Source: Pseudomonas faucium (GTDB lineage: Bacteria > Pseudomonadota > Gammaproteobacteria > Pseudomonadales > Pseudomonadaceae). From it: 64,000 nucleotides of DNA. The DNA is taken from NCBI RefSeq assembly GCF_021602585.1, contig NZ_BQIP01000022.1:42353-106352 (forward strand), written 5' to 3'. Under the pieces are notes generated by a model. The model saw only the letters and a program-made list of their open reading frames with translations, did not search any database and was not told where the DNA came from. Of the stretch, positions 1 through 11,024 are shown piece by piece (position 1 is the first letter of the stretch; each line of letters starts with the position of its first letter). The position numbers and the translations under genes were made by a program.

Positions 1-691
<691 letters not shown>

Positions 692-700
692 TCACTGGCT

Positions 701-724
701 CCAGGCCGGAAAACCCCGGCCTGG
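701..724 (-). terminator. Hairpin after the spuD-type gene
   Basis: A 9-bp inverted repeat (CCAGGCCGG / CCGGCCTGG, 6-base loop) lies 17 bases past the stop of the binding-protein gene and before the next paralogue. There is no U-run after it on the minus strand, so it may be an attenuating or mRNA-stabilising hairpin rather than a full terminator. Confidence 0.35.
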
Positions 725-740
725 AGGTGTTGCATCGGGC

Positions 741-1838
741 TTACTTGCCCGACTTGATCTTGGTCCAGCTGCGGGTGATGGCGCGCTGGGTGGCAGCTTC
801 GGGGGCTGCGATCGCGTACAGCTGTTTCTTCACGTCAGCCGGCGGGTAGATGCTCGGGTCGCTGGTGATGGCCTTGTCGACCAACGGAGTAGCGGCCTCG
901 TTGCCGTTCGGGAAGCGCACGGCGTTGGTGATTTCGGCCATGACTTCCGGCTGCATCAGGAAGTCCATGAACTTGTAGGCCGCATCCTTGTGTTCGGCAT
1001 CTTTGGGGATGGCGACCATGTCGTAGAAGGTACCGGCGCCTTCTTTCGGAATGATGTAGTCCACCTTGACCTTGTCGCCGGCCTCGTGGGCGCGGGCCTT
1101 GGCCTGCTCGACGTCACCCGAGTAACCGACGGCCACGCAGATGTTGCCGTTGGCCAGGTCGCCGATGTACTTGGACGAGTGGAAGTAGGTGATCGAAGGA
1201 CGGATGCTCAGGAACAGGTCCTCGGCCGCCTTCAGGTCTTCCTTGCTGGTGCTGGTGGTCGGCTTGCCCAGGTAGTGCAGCGCGGCCGGCAGCATTTCGG
1301 TCGGCGCATCCAGGAAGCTCACGCCGCAGCTCTTGAGCTTGGCGATGTTCTCAGGCTTGAACACGGCGTCCCACGAATCGATCTTGTCCACGCCCAGCGC
1401 GGCCTTGACCTTCTCCGGGTTGTAGCCGATGCCGATCGAGCCCCACATGTACGGGAAGGCGTGCTTGTTGTCCTTGTCGCTGGCATCGCCAACGGCCTTG
1501 AGCAGGTCTGGGTCGAGGTTCTTCCAGTTCGGCAGCTTGGAGCGGTCGAGCTCCTCGTACACGCCAGCCTTGATCTGCTTGGCCAGGAAGTTGTTGGACG
1601 GCACGACGATGTCATAACCCGACTTGCCCGCCAGCAGCTTGGCTTCCAGGGTTTCGTTGCTGTCGAAGACGTCGTACTTGACCTTGATGCCGGTCTGCTT
1701 CTCGAACTTGGCGATGGTGTCCGGAGCGATGTAGTCCGACCAGTTGTAGACGTTCAATACCTTGTCTTCAGCCTGAACCGCGGTCGCCATGGCACCCATC
1801 AGGGCGGCGGCCAGCAACGTCTTGCCCATTTTATTCAT
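741..1838 (-). CDS. spuD: Putrescine ABC transporter periplasmic binding protein, SpuD type
   Basis: A 365-residue binding protein for polyamine uptake. The signal peptide ends near residue 23 (AVQA/ED). The mature part has [25 protein letters not shown] and a C-terminus [10 protein letters not shown], all matching SpuD/PotF proteins of the usual 365-370 residues. The ATG at 1838 follows a GGAG about ten bases upstream. It lies directly downstream of spuC on the same strand, as spuD does in P. aeruginosa, so putrescine is the likeliest ligand. Family membership is firm; ligand choice is inferred. The permease and ATPase genes of the transporter would lie left of the window. Confidence 0.88.
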   Translation of the reverse strand: MNKMGKTLLAAALMGAMATAVQAEDKVLNVYNWSDYIAPDTIAKFEKQTGIKVKYDVFDSNETLEAKLLAGKSGYDIVVPSNNFLAKQIKAGVYEELDRSKLPNWKNLDPDLLKAVGDASDKDNKHAFPYMWGSIGIGYNPEKVKAALGVDKIDSWDAVFKPENIAKLKSCGVSFLDAPTEMLPAALHYLGKPTTSTSKEDLKAAEDLFLSIRPSITYFHSSKYIGDLANGNICVAVGYSGDVEQAKARAHEAGDKVKVDYIIPKEGAGTFYDMVAIPKDAEHKDAAYKFMDFLMQPEVMAEITNAVRFPNGNEAATPLVDKAITSDPSIYPPADVKKQLYAIAAPEAATQRAITRSWTKIKSGK

Positions 1839-2007
1839 GCGTCATGCTCCAGATTTTTTTGATTAGCCATCCGTTCAGCTGCCAGGTCCCGCAGTACACG
1901 CGTTGGGCGACTGAAACAGTCGCTAGTCTGGCAAGTTACAAGGCGCTGTTTCAAGGAAAGCAGCCCCTTGTAACCAACTAATGTCACAACGCTAGCCTAG
2001 CAAAGGC

Positions 2008-3369
2008 TCACTGGATCGCTTCGAGGGTCAGGTCCAGGCACTTGCGCGCCTTTTCCACCAGCTCGTCGACCTCTGCGTGGCTGATTACCAGGGGTGGTGC
2101 AATGATCATGGTGTCGCCTACGGCGCGCATGATCAGGCCGTTTTCGAAGCAGAAGTTGCGGCACACCATGCCCACGCCTTTGCCTTCGTAGCGGCTGCGG
2201 GTGGCCTTGTCCTTGACCAGCTCGATCGCGCCGAGCAGGCCCAGGCCGCGAACCTCGCCCACCAGTGGGTGGTCCTGCAGTTCCCGCAGTCGTTTTTGCA
2301 AGTACGGTGCCACATCCGTGCGCGCCTTCTCGACGATCTTCTCGTCGCGCAGGATGCGCAGGTTTTCCAGGCCCACCGCGGCCGCCACCGGGTGGCCGGA
2401 GTAGGTGAAGCCGTGGTTGAAGTCACCGCCTTCGCTGAGCACCTTGGCCACGGTGTCACGCACGATCACACCGCCCATGGGGATGTAACCGGAGGTAAGG
2501 CCCTTGGCGATGGTCATCAGGTCGGGCTTGAGGTCGTAGTAGTCGGAGCCGAACCACTCGCCGGTACGGCCGAAACCGCAGATCACTTCGTCGGCGACGA
2601 ACAGGATGTCGTACTTGGCGAGAATCTCCTTGACCTTCGGCCAGTAGCTGTCCGGCGGGATGATGACCCCGCCGGCGCCCTGGATCGGCTCGGCGATGAA
2701 GGCGGCGACGTTGTCCTCGCCGACTTCCAGGATCTTCTTCTCCAGCTGTTCGGCAGCCCACACGCCGAATTCATCCGGGCTCATGTCGCCGCCTTCGCCG
2801 AACCAGTACGGCTGCGCGATGTGCACGATGCCCGGGATCGGCAGGCCGCCTTGTTCGTGCATGCCGCTCATGCCGCCCAGGCTCGCGCCGGCCACGGTGG
2901 AACCGTGGTAGCCGTTGATGCGGCCGATGATGGTCTGCTTGTGCGGCTTGCCCTTGAGCGCCCAGTAGTGGCGAACCATGCGCAGCACGGTGTCGTTGCC
3001 TTCGGAGCCGGAGCCGGTGAAGAACACGTGGGTCATGCCTTCGGGCGCGACGTCGGTGATTGCCTTGGCCAGCTCCAGCGCCGGCGGGTGGGCGGTCTGG
3101 AAGAACAGGTTGTAGTACGGCAGCTCGCGCATCTGCTTCTCGGCAGCCTGCACCAGCTCTTCACGGCCGTAGCCGACCGCCACGCACCACAGGCCGGCCA
3201 TGCCATCGAGGATCTTGTGCCCTTCGCTGTCCCACAAATGCACGCCCTGCGCCTTGGTGATGATGCGCGGCCCCTTCTCCTTCAACTGCTTGTAGTCAGA
3301 GAAAGGTGCAAGGTGGTGCTCGCCGCTCAGGTTTTGCCATTCACGGGTTTGCGGGTTTTTGACGCTCAT
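2008..3369 (-). CDS. spuC: Polyamine:pyruvate aminotransferase SpuC
   Basis: Class III PLP aminotransferase (453 residues) that moves the amino group of putrescine, and probably other polyamines, to pyruvate. Visible marks are GSGSEGNDT (about 119-127), NGYHGST (about 152-158), the PLP-ring aspartate in [13 protein letters not shown] (D260) and the Schiff-base lysine in [10 protein letters not shown] (K289). The reading frame extends 20 codons further upstream, but the ATG at 3369 has a GGAG at proper spacing and gives the family's usual length. It sits between spuB and spuD on one strand and is probably co-transcribed with spuB, whose stop is 50 bases upstream. Confidence 0.9.
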   Translation of the reverse strand: MSVKNPQTREWQNLSGEHHLAPFSDYKQLKEKGPRIITKAQGVHLWDSEGHKILDGMAGLWCVAVGYGREELVQAAEKQMRELPYYNLFFQTAHPPALELAKAITDVAPEGMTHVFFTGSGSEGNDTVLRMVRHYWALKGKPHKQTIIGRINGYHGSTVAGASLGGMSGMHEQGGLPIPGIVHIAQPYWFGEGGDMSPDEFGVWAAEQLEKKILEVGEDNVAAFIAEPIQGAGGVIIPPDSYWPKVKEILAKYDILFVADEVICGFGRTGEWFGSDYYDLKPDLMTIAKGLTSGYIPMGGVIVRDTVAKVLSEGGDFNHGFTYSGHPVAAAVGLENLRILRDEKIVEKARTDVAPYLQKRLRELQDHPLVGEVRGLGLLGAIELVKDKATRSRYEGKGVGMVCRNFCFENGLIMRAVGDTMIIAPPLVISHAEVDELVEKARKCLDLTLEAIQ

Positions 3370-3418
3370 GTGCTTCTCCAGGGTCCACAGGCCGCCGGTG
3401 GGCGGCCTCAGGGGTTGA

Positions 3419-4777
3419 TCACACAGCAAACAGCAGGAACTCTCGCTCCCAGGAGCTGATGACGCGCTTGAAGTTCTCGTGCTCGGCGCGCTTGGTCGCC
3501 ACGTAGCCGGTGATGAATTTCTTGCCCAGGTACTGGGTCAGCGCGCGGCTGACTTCCATGCGTTCCAGGGCGTCCTCGATGGTCAGCGGCAGGCGCAGGT
3601 TGCGCCGCTCGTAGCCACGGCCTACGACCGGGGCACTCGCCGCGATGCCTTCGACCATGCCGATGTAGCCGCACAGCAGGCTGGCGGCGATGGCCAGGTA
3701 AGGGTTGGCGTCGGCGCCCGGCAGGCGGTTCTCGACGCGGCGGTTCTGCGGGCCGGCATCCGGTACGCGCAGGCCGACGGTGCGGTTTTCTTCGCCCCAT
3801 TCGACGTTCACCGGTGCCGAGGTGTCCGGCAGGAAGCGGCGGAACGAGTTGACGTTGGGGGCGAACAGCGGCAGCGCTTCGGGGATGAACTTCTGCAGGC
3901 CACCGATGTGGTGCAGGAACAGCTCGCTCATGCTGCCGTCTTCATTACTGAAGATGTTCTTGCCGGTGGTGGCGTCGACCACGCTCTGGTGCAGGTGCAT
4001 GGCACTGCCCGGCTCGCCGGTCATCGGCTTGGCCATGAAGGTGGCGGCCACGTTGTGCTTGAGCGCCGCCTCGCGCATGGTGCGCTTGAACACCAGGATC
4101 TGGTCGGCCAGGTGCAGGGCGTTGCCGTGACGGAAGTTGATCTCCATCTGCGCCGTGCCGTCTTCGTGGATCAGCGTGTCGAGGTCCAGCTGCTGCAGTT
4201 CGCACCAGTCGTAGACGTCCTCGAACAGCGGGTCGAATTCGTTGGCGGCCTCGATCGAGAACGACTGGCGGCCGGTTTCCGGACGGCCCGAACGGCCAAC
4301 CGGCGGCTGCAGGGGGAAGTCCGGGTCTTCGCTGCGCTTGGTCAGGTAGAACTCCATCTCCGGCGCGACGATCGGCTGCCAGCCTTTGTCGGCGTAGAGT
4401 TTGAGCACTTTCTTGAGGACGTTGCGCGGCGACAGCTCGACCGGGTTGCCCTTCTTGTCGTAGGTGTCGTGGATGACCTGCGCGGTCGGCTCGATGGCCC
4501 AGGGCACGAGGAACACGGCATCTTCGTCGGGGCGGCAGATCATGTCGATGTCGGCCGGGTCGAGCAGTTCGTAATAGATATCGTCGTCGACGTAATCGCC
4601 GGTCACGGTCTGCAGCAGCACGCTCTCGGGCAGGCGCATGCCTTTTTCGGCGATGAATTTGTTGGTTGGCGAGATCTTGCCGCGGGTGATGCCGGTCAGG
4701 TCGCTGATCAGGCATTCGACTTCGGTGATCTTGTGCTCTTTCAACCAATCGGTGAGCTGGTCGAGGTTGTTACTCAT
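3419..4777 (-). CDS. spuB: Gamma-glutamylpolyamine synthetase, SpuB type (glutamine synthetase family)
   Basis: A 452-residue glutamine synthetase-fold enzyme. Members next to spuC ligate glutamate to putrescine or other polyamines with ATP, the first step of the gamma-glutamylation route. The C-terminal catalytic region shows [19 protein letters not shown], and the substrate/ATP segment with NRTVGLRVP followed by [15 protein letters not shown]. The ATG at 4777 is preceded by TGAGG at five bases. It heads the leftward spuB-spuC-spuD run and faces a second GS-family gene (spuI) across about 570 bases. The subfamily is assigned from gene order and sequence style; activity on a given amine is not shown. 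Confidence 0.83.
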   Translation of the reverse strand: MSNNLDQLTDWLKEHKITEVECLISDLTGITRGKISPTNKFIAEKGMRLPESVLLQTVTGDYVDDDIYYELLDPADIDMICRPDEDAVFLVPWAIEPTAQVIHDTYDKKGNPVELSPRNVLKKVLKLYADKGWQPIVAPEMEFYLTKRSEDPDFPLQPPVGRSGRPETGRQSFSIEAANEFDPLFEDVYDWCELQQLDLDTLIHEDGTAQMEINFRHGNALHLADQILVFKRTMREAALKHNVAATFMAKPMTGEPGSAMHLHQSVVDATTGKNIFSNEDGSMSELFLHHIGGLQKFIPEALPLFAPNVNSFRRFLPDTSAPVNVEWGEENRTVGLRVPDAGPQNRRVENRLPGADANPYLAIAASLLCGYIGMVEGIAASAPVVGRGYERRNLRLPLTIEDALERMEVSRALTQYLGKKFITGYVATKRAEHENFKRVISSWEREFLLFAV

Positions 4778-5351
4778 AGATACCTCAGGAGGTAATGTGG
4801 TCCGCGCGTTGATTCTGGATGGAGTGGATTGCTAAAGCAAAAACACCCACGCAGGAGCACAGTGGATACACTGGAAACCAGCGAGTCCGTAATGAGTTCG
4901 AAAGGCAGGAAGACAAGAAGCGCAGCGAAATGACGCTTTGAGGCCAGGTCCGGGCGCGCACAGCGTCAATTATTGCGGCCAGGGCGGCCACAGCGCGATT
5001 GATGCTTGCAGGAACGGCAGGTATACCCGAGCGCACTGCACAGGCAGCGCTTTCAGGTCGCGACAAGCGGACCATGTGACCCTCGTATTATTGTGTTCTG
5101 GGTTGGACCCGAGCTTAGCCTTGTTCATTTTTTTACACAACACCTCCGTAAAAAATAAAACACGGCATGTCGGAGATAGCCCTGGGCGGCGTAAATAGCG
5201 GATAATGGCACGCCCCGATATGCAGCAAATCTGCCGTCGATGTGCCATTTCAGGGCATCATGGGGTTGGCTTGACATCAGTAGGGCTTTTCGATTGACTG
5301 GTCCTGCAAGCCCCCCTTGATTGATATTTTTAACAACAAAGGTGTTGCATC
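4778..5351. promoter_or_regulatory. Divergent spuB / spuI intergenic region
   Basis: A 574-base region without a convincing gene, holding the control signals of both polyamine synthetase genes. It contains an AT-rich block at about 5120-5165. A good -35 (TTGACA, 5271-5276) reads toward spuI, but the hexamer 17 bases on (TTGACT) is a poor -10. No clear long operator was found by eye. An ORF of about 52 codons on the minus strand was rejected. Confidence 0.5.
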
Positions 5352-6728
5352 ATGTCGGTACCCCCGCGTGCCGTTCAGCTTAACGAAGCGAACGCGTTCC
5401 TTAAGGAACATCCTGAGGTTCTCTACGTTGACCTTCTGATTGCAGATATGAATGGTGTGGTGCGCGGCAAGCGCATAGAGCGCACCAGCCTCCACAAGGT
5501 TTACGAGAAAGGCATCAACCTGCCGGCCTCCCTCTTCGCCCTGGACATCAACGGTTCCACCGTCGAAAGCACCGGGCTCGGCCTGGACATCGGCGATGCC
5601 GACCGCATCTGCTACCCGATCCCTGGCACCCTCTCCAACGAACCTTGGCAGAAGCGCCCGACCGCGCAGCTGCTGATGACCATGCACGAAATCGAAGGCG
5701 AGCCGTTCTTCGCCGACCCACGCGAAGTGTTGCGCCAGGTGGTGAGCAAGTTCACCGACATGGGCCTGACCATTTGCGCGGCATTCGAGCTGGAGTTCTA
5801 CCTGATCGACCAGGAGAACGTGAATGGCCGCCCGCAGCCGCCACGCTCGCCAATCTCGGGCAAGCGCCCGCAGTCGACCCAGGTCTACCTGATCGACGAC
5901 CTCGACGAATACGCCGACTGCCTCCAGGACATCCTCGAAGGTGCCAAGGAGCAAGGCATCCCGGCCGACGCCATCGTCAAGGAAAGCGCCCCGGCGCAGT
6001 TCGAAGTCAACCTGCACCACGTTCCCGACCCGCTCAAGGCCTGTGACTACGCGGTACTGCTCAAGCGGTTGATCAAGAACATCGCCTACGACCATGAAAT
6101 GGACACCACCTTCATGGCCAAGCCCTACCCGGGCCAGGCAGGCAACGGCCTGCACGTACACATCTCCGTGCTGGACAAAGATGGCAACAACATCTTCACC
6201 AGCGAGGATCCCGAGCAGAACGCCGCGCTACGTCACGCTGTCGGCGGTGTGCTCGAGACCCTGCCCGCGTCCATGGCGTTCCTCTGCCCGAACGTCAACT
6301 CGTACCGCCGTTTCGGCGCGCAGTTCTACGTACCGAACGCGCCGAGCTGGGGCCTGGACAACCGCACCGTGGCCCTGCGCGTGCCGACCGGTTCGCCCGA
6401 TGCCGTGCGCATCGAGCACCGCGTGGCAGGTGCCGACGCCAACCCGTACCTGATGATGGCTGCCGTGCTGGCTGGCGTGCACCATGGCCTGACCAACAAG
6501 ATCGAGCCGGGCGAGCCGATCGAAGGCAACTCGTACGAGCAGCTCGAGCAGAGCCTGCCAAACAACCTGCGCGATGCCCTGCGCGAGCTGGACGACAGCG
6601 AGATCCTCAACAAGTACATCGACCCGAAGTACATCGACATCTTCGTCGCGTGCAAGGAGAGCGAGCTGGAGGAGTTCGAGCATTCGATCTCCGACCTCGA
6701 GTACAACTGGTACCTGCACACCGTGTAA
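5352..6728 (+). CDS. spuI: Gamma-glutamylpolyamine synthetase, SpuI/PuuA type (glutamine synthetase family)
   Basis: A second GS-family ligase (458 residues), divergent from spuB. It has the N-terminal beta-grasp region (VDLLIADMNGVVRGKR), then AFELEFYLID, GNGLHVHIS, and the C-terminal NRTVALRVP and [16 protein letters not shown] segments of the catalytic barrel. The ATG at 5352 follows AAAGG at about ten bases. In P. aeruginosa, spuI is divergent from spuA-spuB; here no spuA-like glutamine amidotransferase lies between them. Expected role: ATP-dependent gamma-glutamylation of polyamines in the cytoplasm. A rho-independent terminator follows directly. Confidence 0.84.
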   Translation: MSVPPRAVQLNEANAFLKEHPEVLYVDLLIADMNGVVRGKRIERTSLHKVYEKGINLPASLFALDINGSTVESTGLGLDIGDADRICYPIPGTLSNEPWQKRPTAQLLMTMHEIEGEPFFADPREVLRQVVSKFTDMGLTICAAFELEFYLIDQENVNGRPQPPRSPISGKRPQSTQVYLIDDLDEYADCLQDILEGAKEQGIPADAIVKESAPAQFEVNLHHVPDPLKACDYAVLLKRLIKNIAYDHEMDTTFMAKPYPGQAGNGLHVHISVLDKDGNNIFTSEDPEQNAALRHAVGGVLETLPASMAFLCPNVNSYRRFGAQFYVPNAPSWGLDNRTVALRVPTGSPDAVRIEHRVAGADANPYLMMAAVLAGVHHGLTNKIEPGEPIEGNSYEQLEQSLPNNLRDALRELDDSEILNKYIDPKYIDIFVACKESELEEFEHSISDLEYNWYLHTV

Positions 6729-6731
6729 ACG

Positions 6732-6760
6732 AAAACGCCGCCCATCAGGGCGGCGTTTTT
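6732..6760 (+). terminator. Rho-independent terminator of spuI
   Basis: Twelve-bp perfect stem (AAAACGCCGCCC, loop ATCA, GGGCGGCGTTTT) ending in a T-run, starting four bases past the spuI stop. Confidence 0.9.
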
Positions 6761-6788
6761 CATTGTGATCTTGGGGCTGCCTTGCAGC

Positions 6789-6860
6789 CCTTTCGCGACA
6801 CAAGGCCGCTCCTACAAAACCCCGCACTCACCTGTAGGAGCGGCCTTGTGTCGCGAAAGG
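6789..6860. repeat. REP pair, CGACACAAGGCCGCTCCTACA class
   Basis: Two perfect 28-base arms in opposite orientation (6789-6816 and 6833-6860) with a 16-base spacer, between spuI and the argA stop. The ends GCTCCTACA / TGTAGGAGC are typical of P. putida-group REP elements. It lies between convergent genes. Confidence 0.85.
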
Positions 6861-6881
6861 GGCGCAACGCGCCCCCAAATA

Positions 6882-8180
6882 TCACAACGGCTTCTCGAAG
6901 ATCTTCGAATTGCGCTGGTAGTTGTAAAGCGAAGCCCGCGCCGCCGGCAGCCGCTCCACGCCACTGGGGGTAAAGCCCCGCTCACGGAACCAGTGCGCGG
7001 TGCGCGTGGTAAGCACGAACAAGGTATTCAAGCCCAACGCCCGCGCGCGCTCCTCGATGCGCTCGAGCAGCTCATCGCCACGCCGCCCATGGCGATACTC
7101 CGGGCTCACCGCCAGGCACGCCAACTCCCCGGCCTGCGAATCGGCAATCGGGTACAACGCCGCACAGGCGATGATCATCCCTTCACGCTCGACCACGCTG
7201 AACTGCTCGATCTCCCGCTCCAGCACCTCACGCGAGCGGCGCACCAGGATGCCCTGCTCTTCCAGCGGGCTGATCAGCTCTAGCAAGCCACCGACATCTT
7301 CGATGGTGGCCTCGCGCACCACTTCGAACTGCTCCTGCGACACCAGCGTACCGCCACCGCCACGGGTGAACAGCTCGGTCAGCAGCGCACCGTCCTCGGC
7401 ATAACTGACGATATGGCTGCGCGCCACACCGCCCTTGCACGCCTCGGCGGCCGCATCCAGCAGCTCGGCCTGGTAATCGCTGCCCAGGCGCGCCAGGTGC
7501 GGCGCGATCTGCTGTGGGCGCAGCTCGCGCACCAGCTTGCCGTGCTCGTCGAGCAGGCCAGGTTCGGCGCCGAACAGCAGCAGCTTGTCGGCACCCAGCT
7601 CGATGGCGGCGCGGGTGGCCACGTCTTCGCAGGCCAGGTTGAAGATTTCACCGGTGGGCGAGTAGCCCAATGGCGACAGCAGCACGATGGAGCGCTCGTC
7701 GAGCAGGCGGCTGATGCCCTTGCGGTCGATGCGGCGCACTTCACCGGTATGGTGGTAGTCCACCCCTTCGAGCACGCCGATCGGGCGCGCGGTCACCAGG
7801 TTGCCGCAGGCCACGCGCAGCCGCGAGCCCTGCATCGGCGATGCGGCGATGTCCATCGACAGGCGCGCCTCGATGGCCAGGCGCAGGGCGCCGACCGCAT
7901 CGATCACGCAGTCCAGGGTGGCCGCATCGGTGATGCGCATGCCGCGGTGGTAGTGCGGGGTCAGGCCGCGGGCCGCCAGGCGGCTTTCGATCTGCGGGCG
8001 CGAACCGTGCACCAGCACCAGGCGCACGCCCAGGCTGTGCAGCAGCACCAGGTCGTGGACGATGTTGCCGAAATTCGGGTGTTCCACCCCATCGCCGGGG
8101 AGCATGACCACGAAGGTGCAGTCGCGATGGGCATTGATGTACGGGGAGGCATGACGCAGCCAGTTGACGTAATCGGGCAT
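6882..8180 (-). CDS. argA: Amino-acid N-acetyltransferase (N-acetylglutamate synthase)
   Basis: Cytoplasmic enzyme that acetylates glutamate with acetyl-CoA, the first step of arginine synthesis. At 432 residues it is the classical ArgA form: an N-terminal amino-acid-kinase-like domain (about 1-285; LVLVHGSRPQIESRL near 55-70) that usually carries arginine feedback control, and a C-terminal GNAT domain (about 290-432; LAVSPEYRHGRRGDELLERI). The start at 8180 gives the family's normal N-terminus. It lies downstream of argE on the same strand, 125 bases apart, matching the known argE-argA order of Pseudomonas. Confidence 0.95.
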   Translation of the reverse strand: MPDYVNWLRHASPYINAHRDCTFVVMLPGDGVEHPNFGNIVHDLVLLHSLGVRLVLVHGSRPQIESRLAARGLTPHYHRGMRITDAATLDCVIDAVGALRLAIEARLSMDIAASPMQGSRLRVACGNLVTARPIGVLEGVDYHHTGEVRRIDRKGISRLLDERSIVLLSPLGYSPTGEIFNLACEDVATRAAIELGADKLLLFGAEPGLLDEHGKLVRELRPQQIAPHLARLGSDYQAELLDAAAEACKGGVARSHIVSYAEDGALLTELFTRGGGGTLVSQEQFEVVREATIEDVGGLLELISPLEEQGILVRRSREVLEREIEQFSVVEREGMIIACAALYPIADSQAGELACLAVSPEYRHGRRGDELLERIEERARALGLNTLFVLTTRTAHWFRERGFTPSGVERLPAARASLYNYQRNSKIFEKPL

Positions 8181-8305
8181 GACAGGGCCTGTGGATAAAG
8201 GGGACGGAGAACGTTGGATGACACGGCGTTCAGGATCATCGTCGGAACAGGCTTGCGGTCACGCGCGGTCTCCTCTAGGCAAGAACGAATCAGCAGGGTG
8301 GACGT

Positions 8306-9448
8306 TTACTGGAGGCAATAGTGCCGGATCAGGTCACGCAATAGACGCACGGTAGGCTCGATTCGTGACATTTCCAGGTATTCGCCGGGCTGGTGGGCGC
8401 AGGCGATGTCGCCAGGGCCGAGCACGATGGTCTGGCAGCCCAGCTGCTGAAGATAAGGCGCCTCGGTGCCGAACGCCACCGCTTCGGCGCGATGCCCGGT
8501 GAGGCGCTCGGCCACCTGCACCAGCTCGGCATCGGCCGCCTGTTCGAACGGCGGCACGGCCGGAAACAGCGGCGCGTAGTCGATGCGGACTTCAAAGCGC
8601 TCGGCCAGCGGCCGCAGTTTTGCGCCAATGGCCGCGCGCAGCTGCTCCACATCCATGCCTGGCAGCGGGCGCAGGTCGAATTCCAGGGCGCATTGGCCAC
8701 AGATGCGGTTGGGGTTGTCACCGCCATGGATGCAGCCGAAGTTCAGGGTCGGCGTGGGTACGCTGAATTGCGGGTTGCGGTAAGTGTCCTGCCATTGCCG
8801 GCGCAGGCCCATCAGCTCGCCCATCACCGCATGCATGGCCTCTAGGGCGCTGTGGCCCAGGCTTGGGTCCGAGGAATGGCCGCTGCGCCCGAGGATGTCG
8901 ATGCGCTCCATCAGGATGCCCTTGTGCATGCGGATCGGCTTCAGGCCCGTGGGCTCGCCGATCACCGCGGCCCGGCCGAGCGGCTGCCCGGCCTCGGCCA
9001 GGGCGCGGGCGCCGGACATCGAGCTTTCTTCATCACAGGTGGCGAGGATCAGCAACGGCTGCTTGAAGTCATGTTCGAGCAAGGGGATCACCGCCTCGAT
9101 GATCAAGGCGAAGAAGCCCTTCATGTCGCAGCTGCCAAGGCCCACCCAACGGCCATCGACCTCGCTGAGCTTGAGCGGGTCGCTGGCCCACAGCTGCTCA
9201 TCGAAGGGCACCGTGTCGCTGTGCCCGGCCAGCACCAGGCCGCCTGGGCCAGTGCCGCGGCTGGCCAGCAGGTTGAACTTGCCCGGGCTGACCTGCTGGA
9301 TATCGCAGCGAAAACCCAGGTCGCCCAGCCAGCCCGCCAGCAGGTCGATGACCTGGCGGTTCGACTGGTCCAGCGCAGGCTGGGTGCAACTGACCGAGGG
9401 CGCGGCGATCAGCGCGGCAAACTGGTCTTTGAGCGTGGGCAACGGCAT
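8306..9448 (-). CDS. argE: Acetylornithine deacetylase
   Basis: M20-family zinc hydrolase (380 residues) that releases ornithine and acetate from N-acetylornithine. Visible marks are the metal His/Asp motif LAGHSDTVPFD (about 75-85), the linking DMKGFFA, the catalytic/metal glutamates in CDEESSMSGA, and AFGTEAPYLQQ near the C-terminus. The ATG at 9448 is preceded by GAGGAG at suitable spacing. It is upstream of argA and divergent from the CYTH/CHAD gene. Confidence 0.93.
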   Translation of the reverse strand: MPLPTLKDQFAALIAAPSVSCTQPALDQSNRQVIDLLAGWLGDLGFRCDIQQVSPGKFNLLASRGTGPGGLVLAGHSDTVPFDEQLWASDPLKLSEVDGRWVGLGSCDMKGFFALIIEAVIPLLEHDFKQPLLILATCDEESSMSGARALAEAGQPLGRAAVIGEPTGLKPIRMHKGILMERIDILGRSGHSSDPSLGHSALEAMHAVMGELMGLRRQWQDTYRNPQFSVPTPTLNFGCIHGGDNPNRICGQCALEFDLRPLPGMDVEQLRAAIGAKLRPLAERFEVRIDYAPLFPAVPPFEQAADAELVQVAERLTGHRAEAVAFGTEAPYLQQLGCQTIVLGPGDIACAHQPGEYLEMSRIEPTVRLLRDLIRHYCLQ

Positions 9449-9563
9449 GCGCGTACTCCTCGGAAGCGTTGCCCATCATAGGGCTATCCGCCGTAAGGAA
9501 TAAACCGTTGCCAGCCCAGTCCTGTAGACTGCACGGCAATCACGCCTTCCCTTCGAGCCTGCG

Positions 9564-10940
9564 ATGCACAAAGAAACCGAACTCAAGCTCCGCGCCAGCC
9601 GCGATACCCTCGCCGCCCTGCGCGAGCACCCTCTGCTGAAAAAGCGCAACAAGTCCGGCTGGCAGACCCGCGAACTGCTCAACCAGTACTTCGACACCCC
9701 CGAGCGTGACCTTGCCGCCGCCCGTGTCGCCCTGCGCCTGCGCCGTGACGGCGAGGAAGTGATCCAGACCCTGAAGTGCCGTGGCCAGAGCGTGGCCGGC
9801 CTGTCCGAGCGCAACGAGTACGAGTGGCACCTGGACAAGGTCAAGCTCGACCTGAAAAAGCTCGACGCCACGTGCTGGCCCGAGCAGCTGGCCGACCTGG
9901 ACAAGAAAACCATCAAGCCGCTGTTCACCACCGATTTCACCCGCGAGTTCGCCGAAATCGCCTGGGGCCGTGGCAAGAGCAAGGTGGTGATCGAGGCCGC
10001 GCTGGACCAGGGCTTCGTGATCGCCGGCAAGCAAAAGGAAGAGATCTGCGAGCTGGAGCTGGAGCTGCGTGAAGGCGCACCGGAAGCCCTGCTGGAGCTG
10101 GCCGCCGAGCTGGCCGCCAGCCTGCCGCTGATGCCGTGCGACATCAGCAAAGCCGAGCGCGGCTACCGCCTGCTGGAGCCGGACAGCTACGAGCTGAGCC
10201 TGCCAAGCACCGAGCTGGACGCCGAAATGGCCCTGGACGATGCCTTCACCGCCCTCGCCTGGCAACTGCTGGGCAGCAGCCAGCGCCTGGCCGAGCAATA
10301 CCGCCACAATGGCCACTGGCGCCTGCTGCAAGACTGGGTACAGTGCCTGGCCGAACTGCGCGCGCTGGTCAGCAGCCTGGGCCAGGCCGCGCCACGTGCC
10401 ACCACCCGCGACCTGCGCGCCAGCCTCGACGCGCTGCTGGAAGACTGGCGCCCGCTGGTACAGGCCGGCAACGATGACGAAGACATCCGCCGCGCAGCGC
10501 CCGAGCAGTTCGTCGACGAGCTCGAAGACGTGCGCTGGGGCCAGTTCTCCCTGGAAACCTCGCGCTGGCTGCTGGCCCGCACCTGGACCGTGGAGCGCAA
10601 GGGCCGTGGCGAGCGCCAGGGCAAGGCGCAACTGGCCAGCTGGCTGGGGCACCTGCTGGGCGAGGAAGGCCGTGCGCTGAAACTGCCGCTGTACACCCAG
10701 CGCCCGGAAGACCTGGCCGAACAGCTGCCGCGCATCGAGCAGTTGCTGGCCTGGCTGCACCATGCACGCCAAGTGCTCGAAGCACCGCAGATGGACCGCC
10801 TGTATGGCGACCTGAAGAAGCTGCATGAGCTGGCCGAACAGCCACTGGGCGAAGAGCCTGGCGAGCTGCTTGAAGCGCGCATCGACCAGGCTCGGGCGAT
10901 CGACCAGAGCCGTGGTTGGAAGCATCTGCTCAAGGCTTGA
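9564..10940 (+). CDS. CYTH and CHAD domain protein, inorganic triphosphatase family (YgiF-like)
   Basis: A 458-residue two-domain protein. Residues 4-8 (ETELK) are the ExExK signature of CYTH tunnel enzymes, which hydrolyse triphosphates with Mg2+. The CYTH domain runs to about 205, with RLRRDGEEVIQTLKCRG and ELELELREGAPEALLEL strands. The rest (about 215-458) is a histidine- and arginine-bearing helical CHAD domain, a family that binds polyphosphate. E. coli YgiF has the same arrangement and is an inorganic triphosphatase; that activity is inferred here. It is divergent from argE with a 115-base gap. Confidence 0.85.
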   Translation: MHKETELKLRASRDTLAALREHPLLKKRNKSGWQTRELLNQYFDTPERDLAAARVALRLRRDGEEVIQTLKCRGQSVAGLSERNEYEWHLDKVKLDLKKLDATCWPEQLADLDKKTIKPLFTTDFTREFAEIAWGRGKSKVVIEAALDQGFVIAGKQKEEICELELELREGAPEALLELAAELAASLPLMPCDISKAERGYRLLEPDSYELSLPSTELDAEMALDDAFTALAWQLLGSSQRLAEQYRHNGHWRLLQDWVQCLAELRALVSSLGQAAPRATTRDLRASLDALLEDWRPLVQAGNDDEDIRRAAPEQFVDELEDVRWGQFSLETSRWLLARTWTVERKGRGERQGKAQLASWLGHLLGEEGRALKLPLYTQRPEDLAEQLPRIEQLLAWLHHARQVLEAPQMDRLYGDLKKLHELAEQPLGEEPGELLEARIDQARAIDQSRGWKHLLKA

Positions 10941-10955
10941 TTGCGCAGCGGCCTC

Positions 10956-11020
10956 ATCGCCGGCAAGCCGGCTCACACAGGTACACCACTGAACCCTGTG
11001 GGAGCCGGCTTGCCGGCGAT
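10956..11020. repeat. REP pair, GCCGGCAAGCCGGCTCCCACAG class
   Basis: Inverted arms at 10956-10980 (one mismatch, GCTCACACAG) and 10996-11020, between the convergent CYTH/CHAD and Lrp genes. Confidence 0.85.
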
Positions 11021-11024
11021 GGCG

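Noticed and set aside
5204-5224. TGGCACG-like sigma54 promoter before spuI
   Set aside because: The -12 GC is not at the required distance from the -24 GG.
5093-5248. Possible small protein (MNKAKLGSN...) on the minus strand in the spuB-spuI gap
   Set aside because: The only ribosome-site-like GGAGG is about 17 bases from the ATG, and the sequence has no recognisable character.
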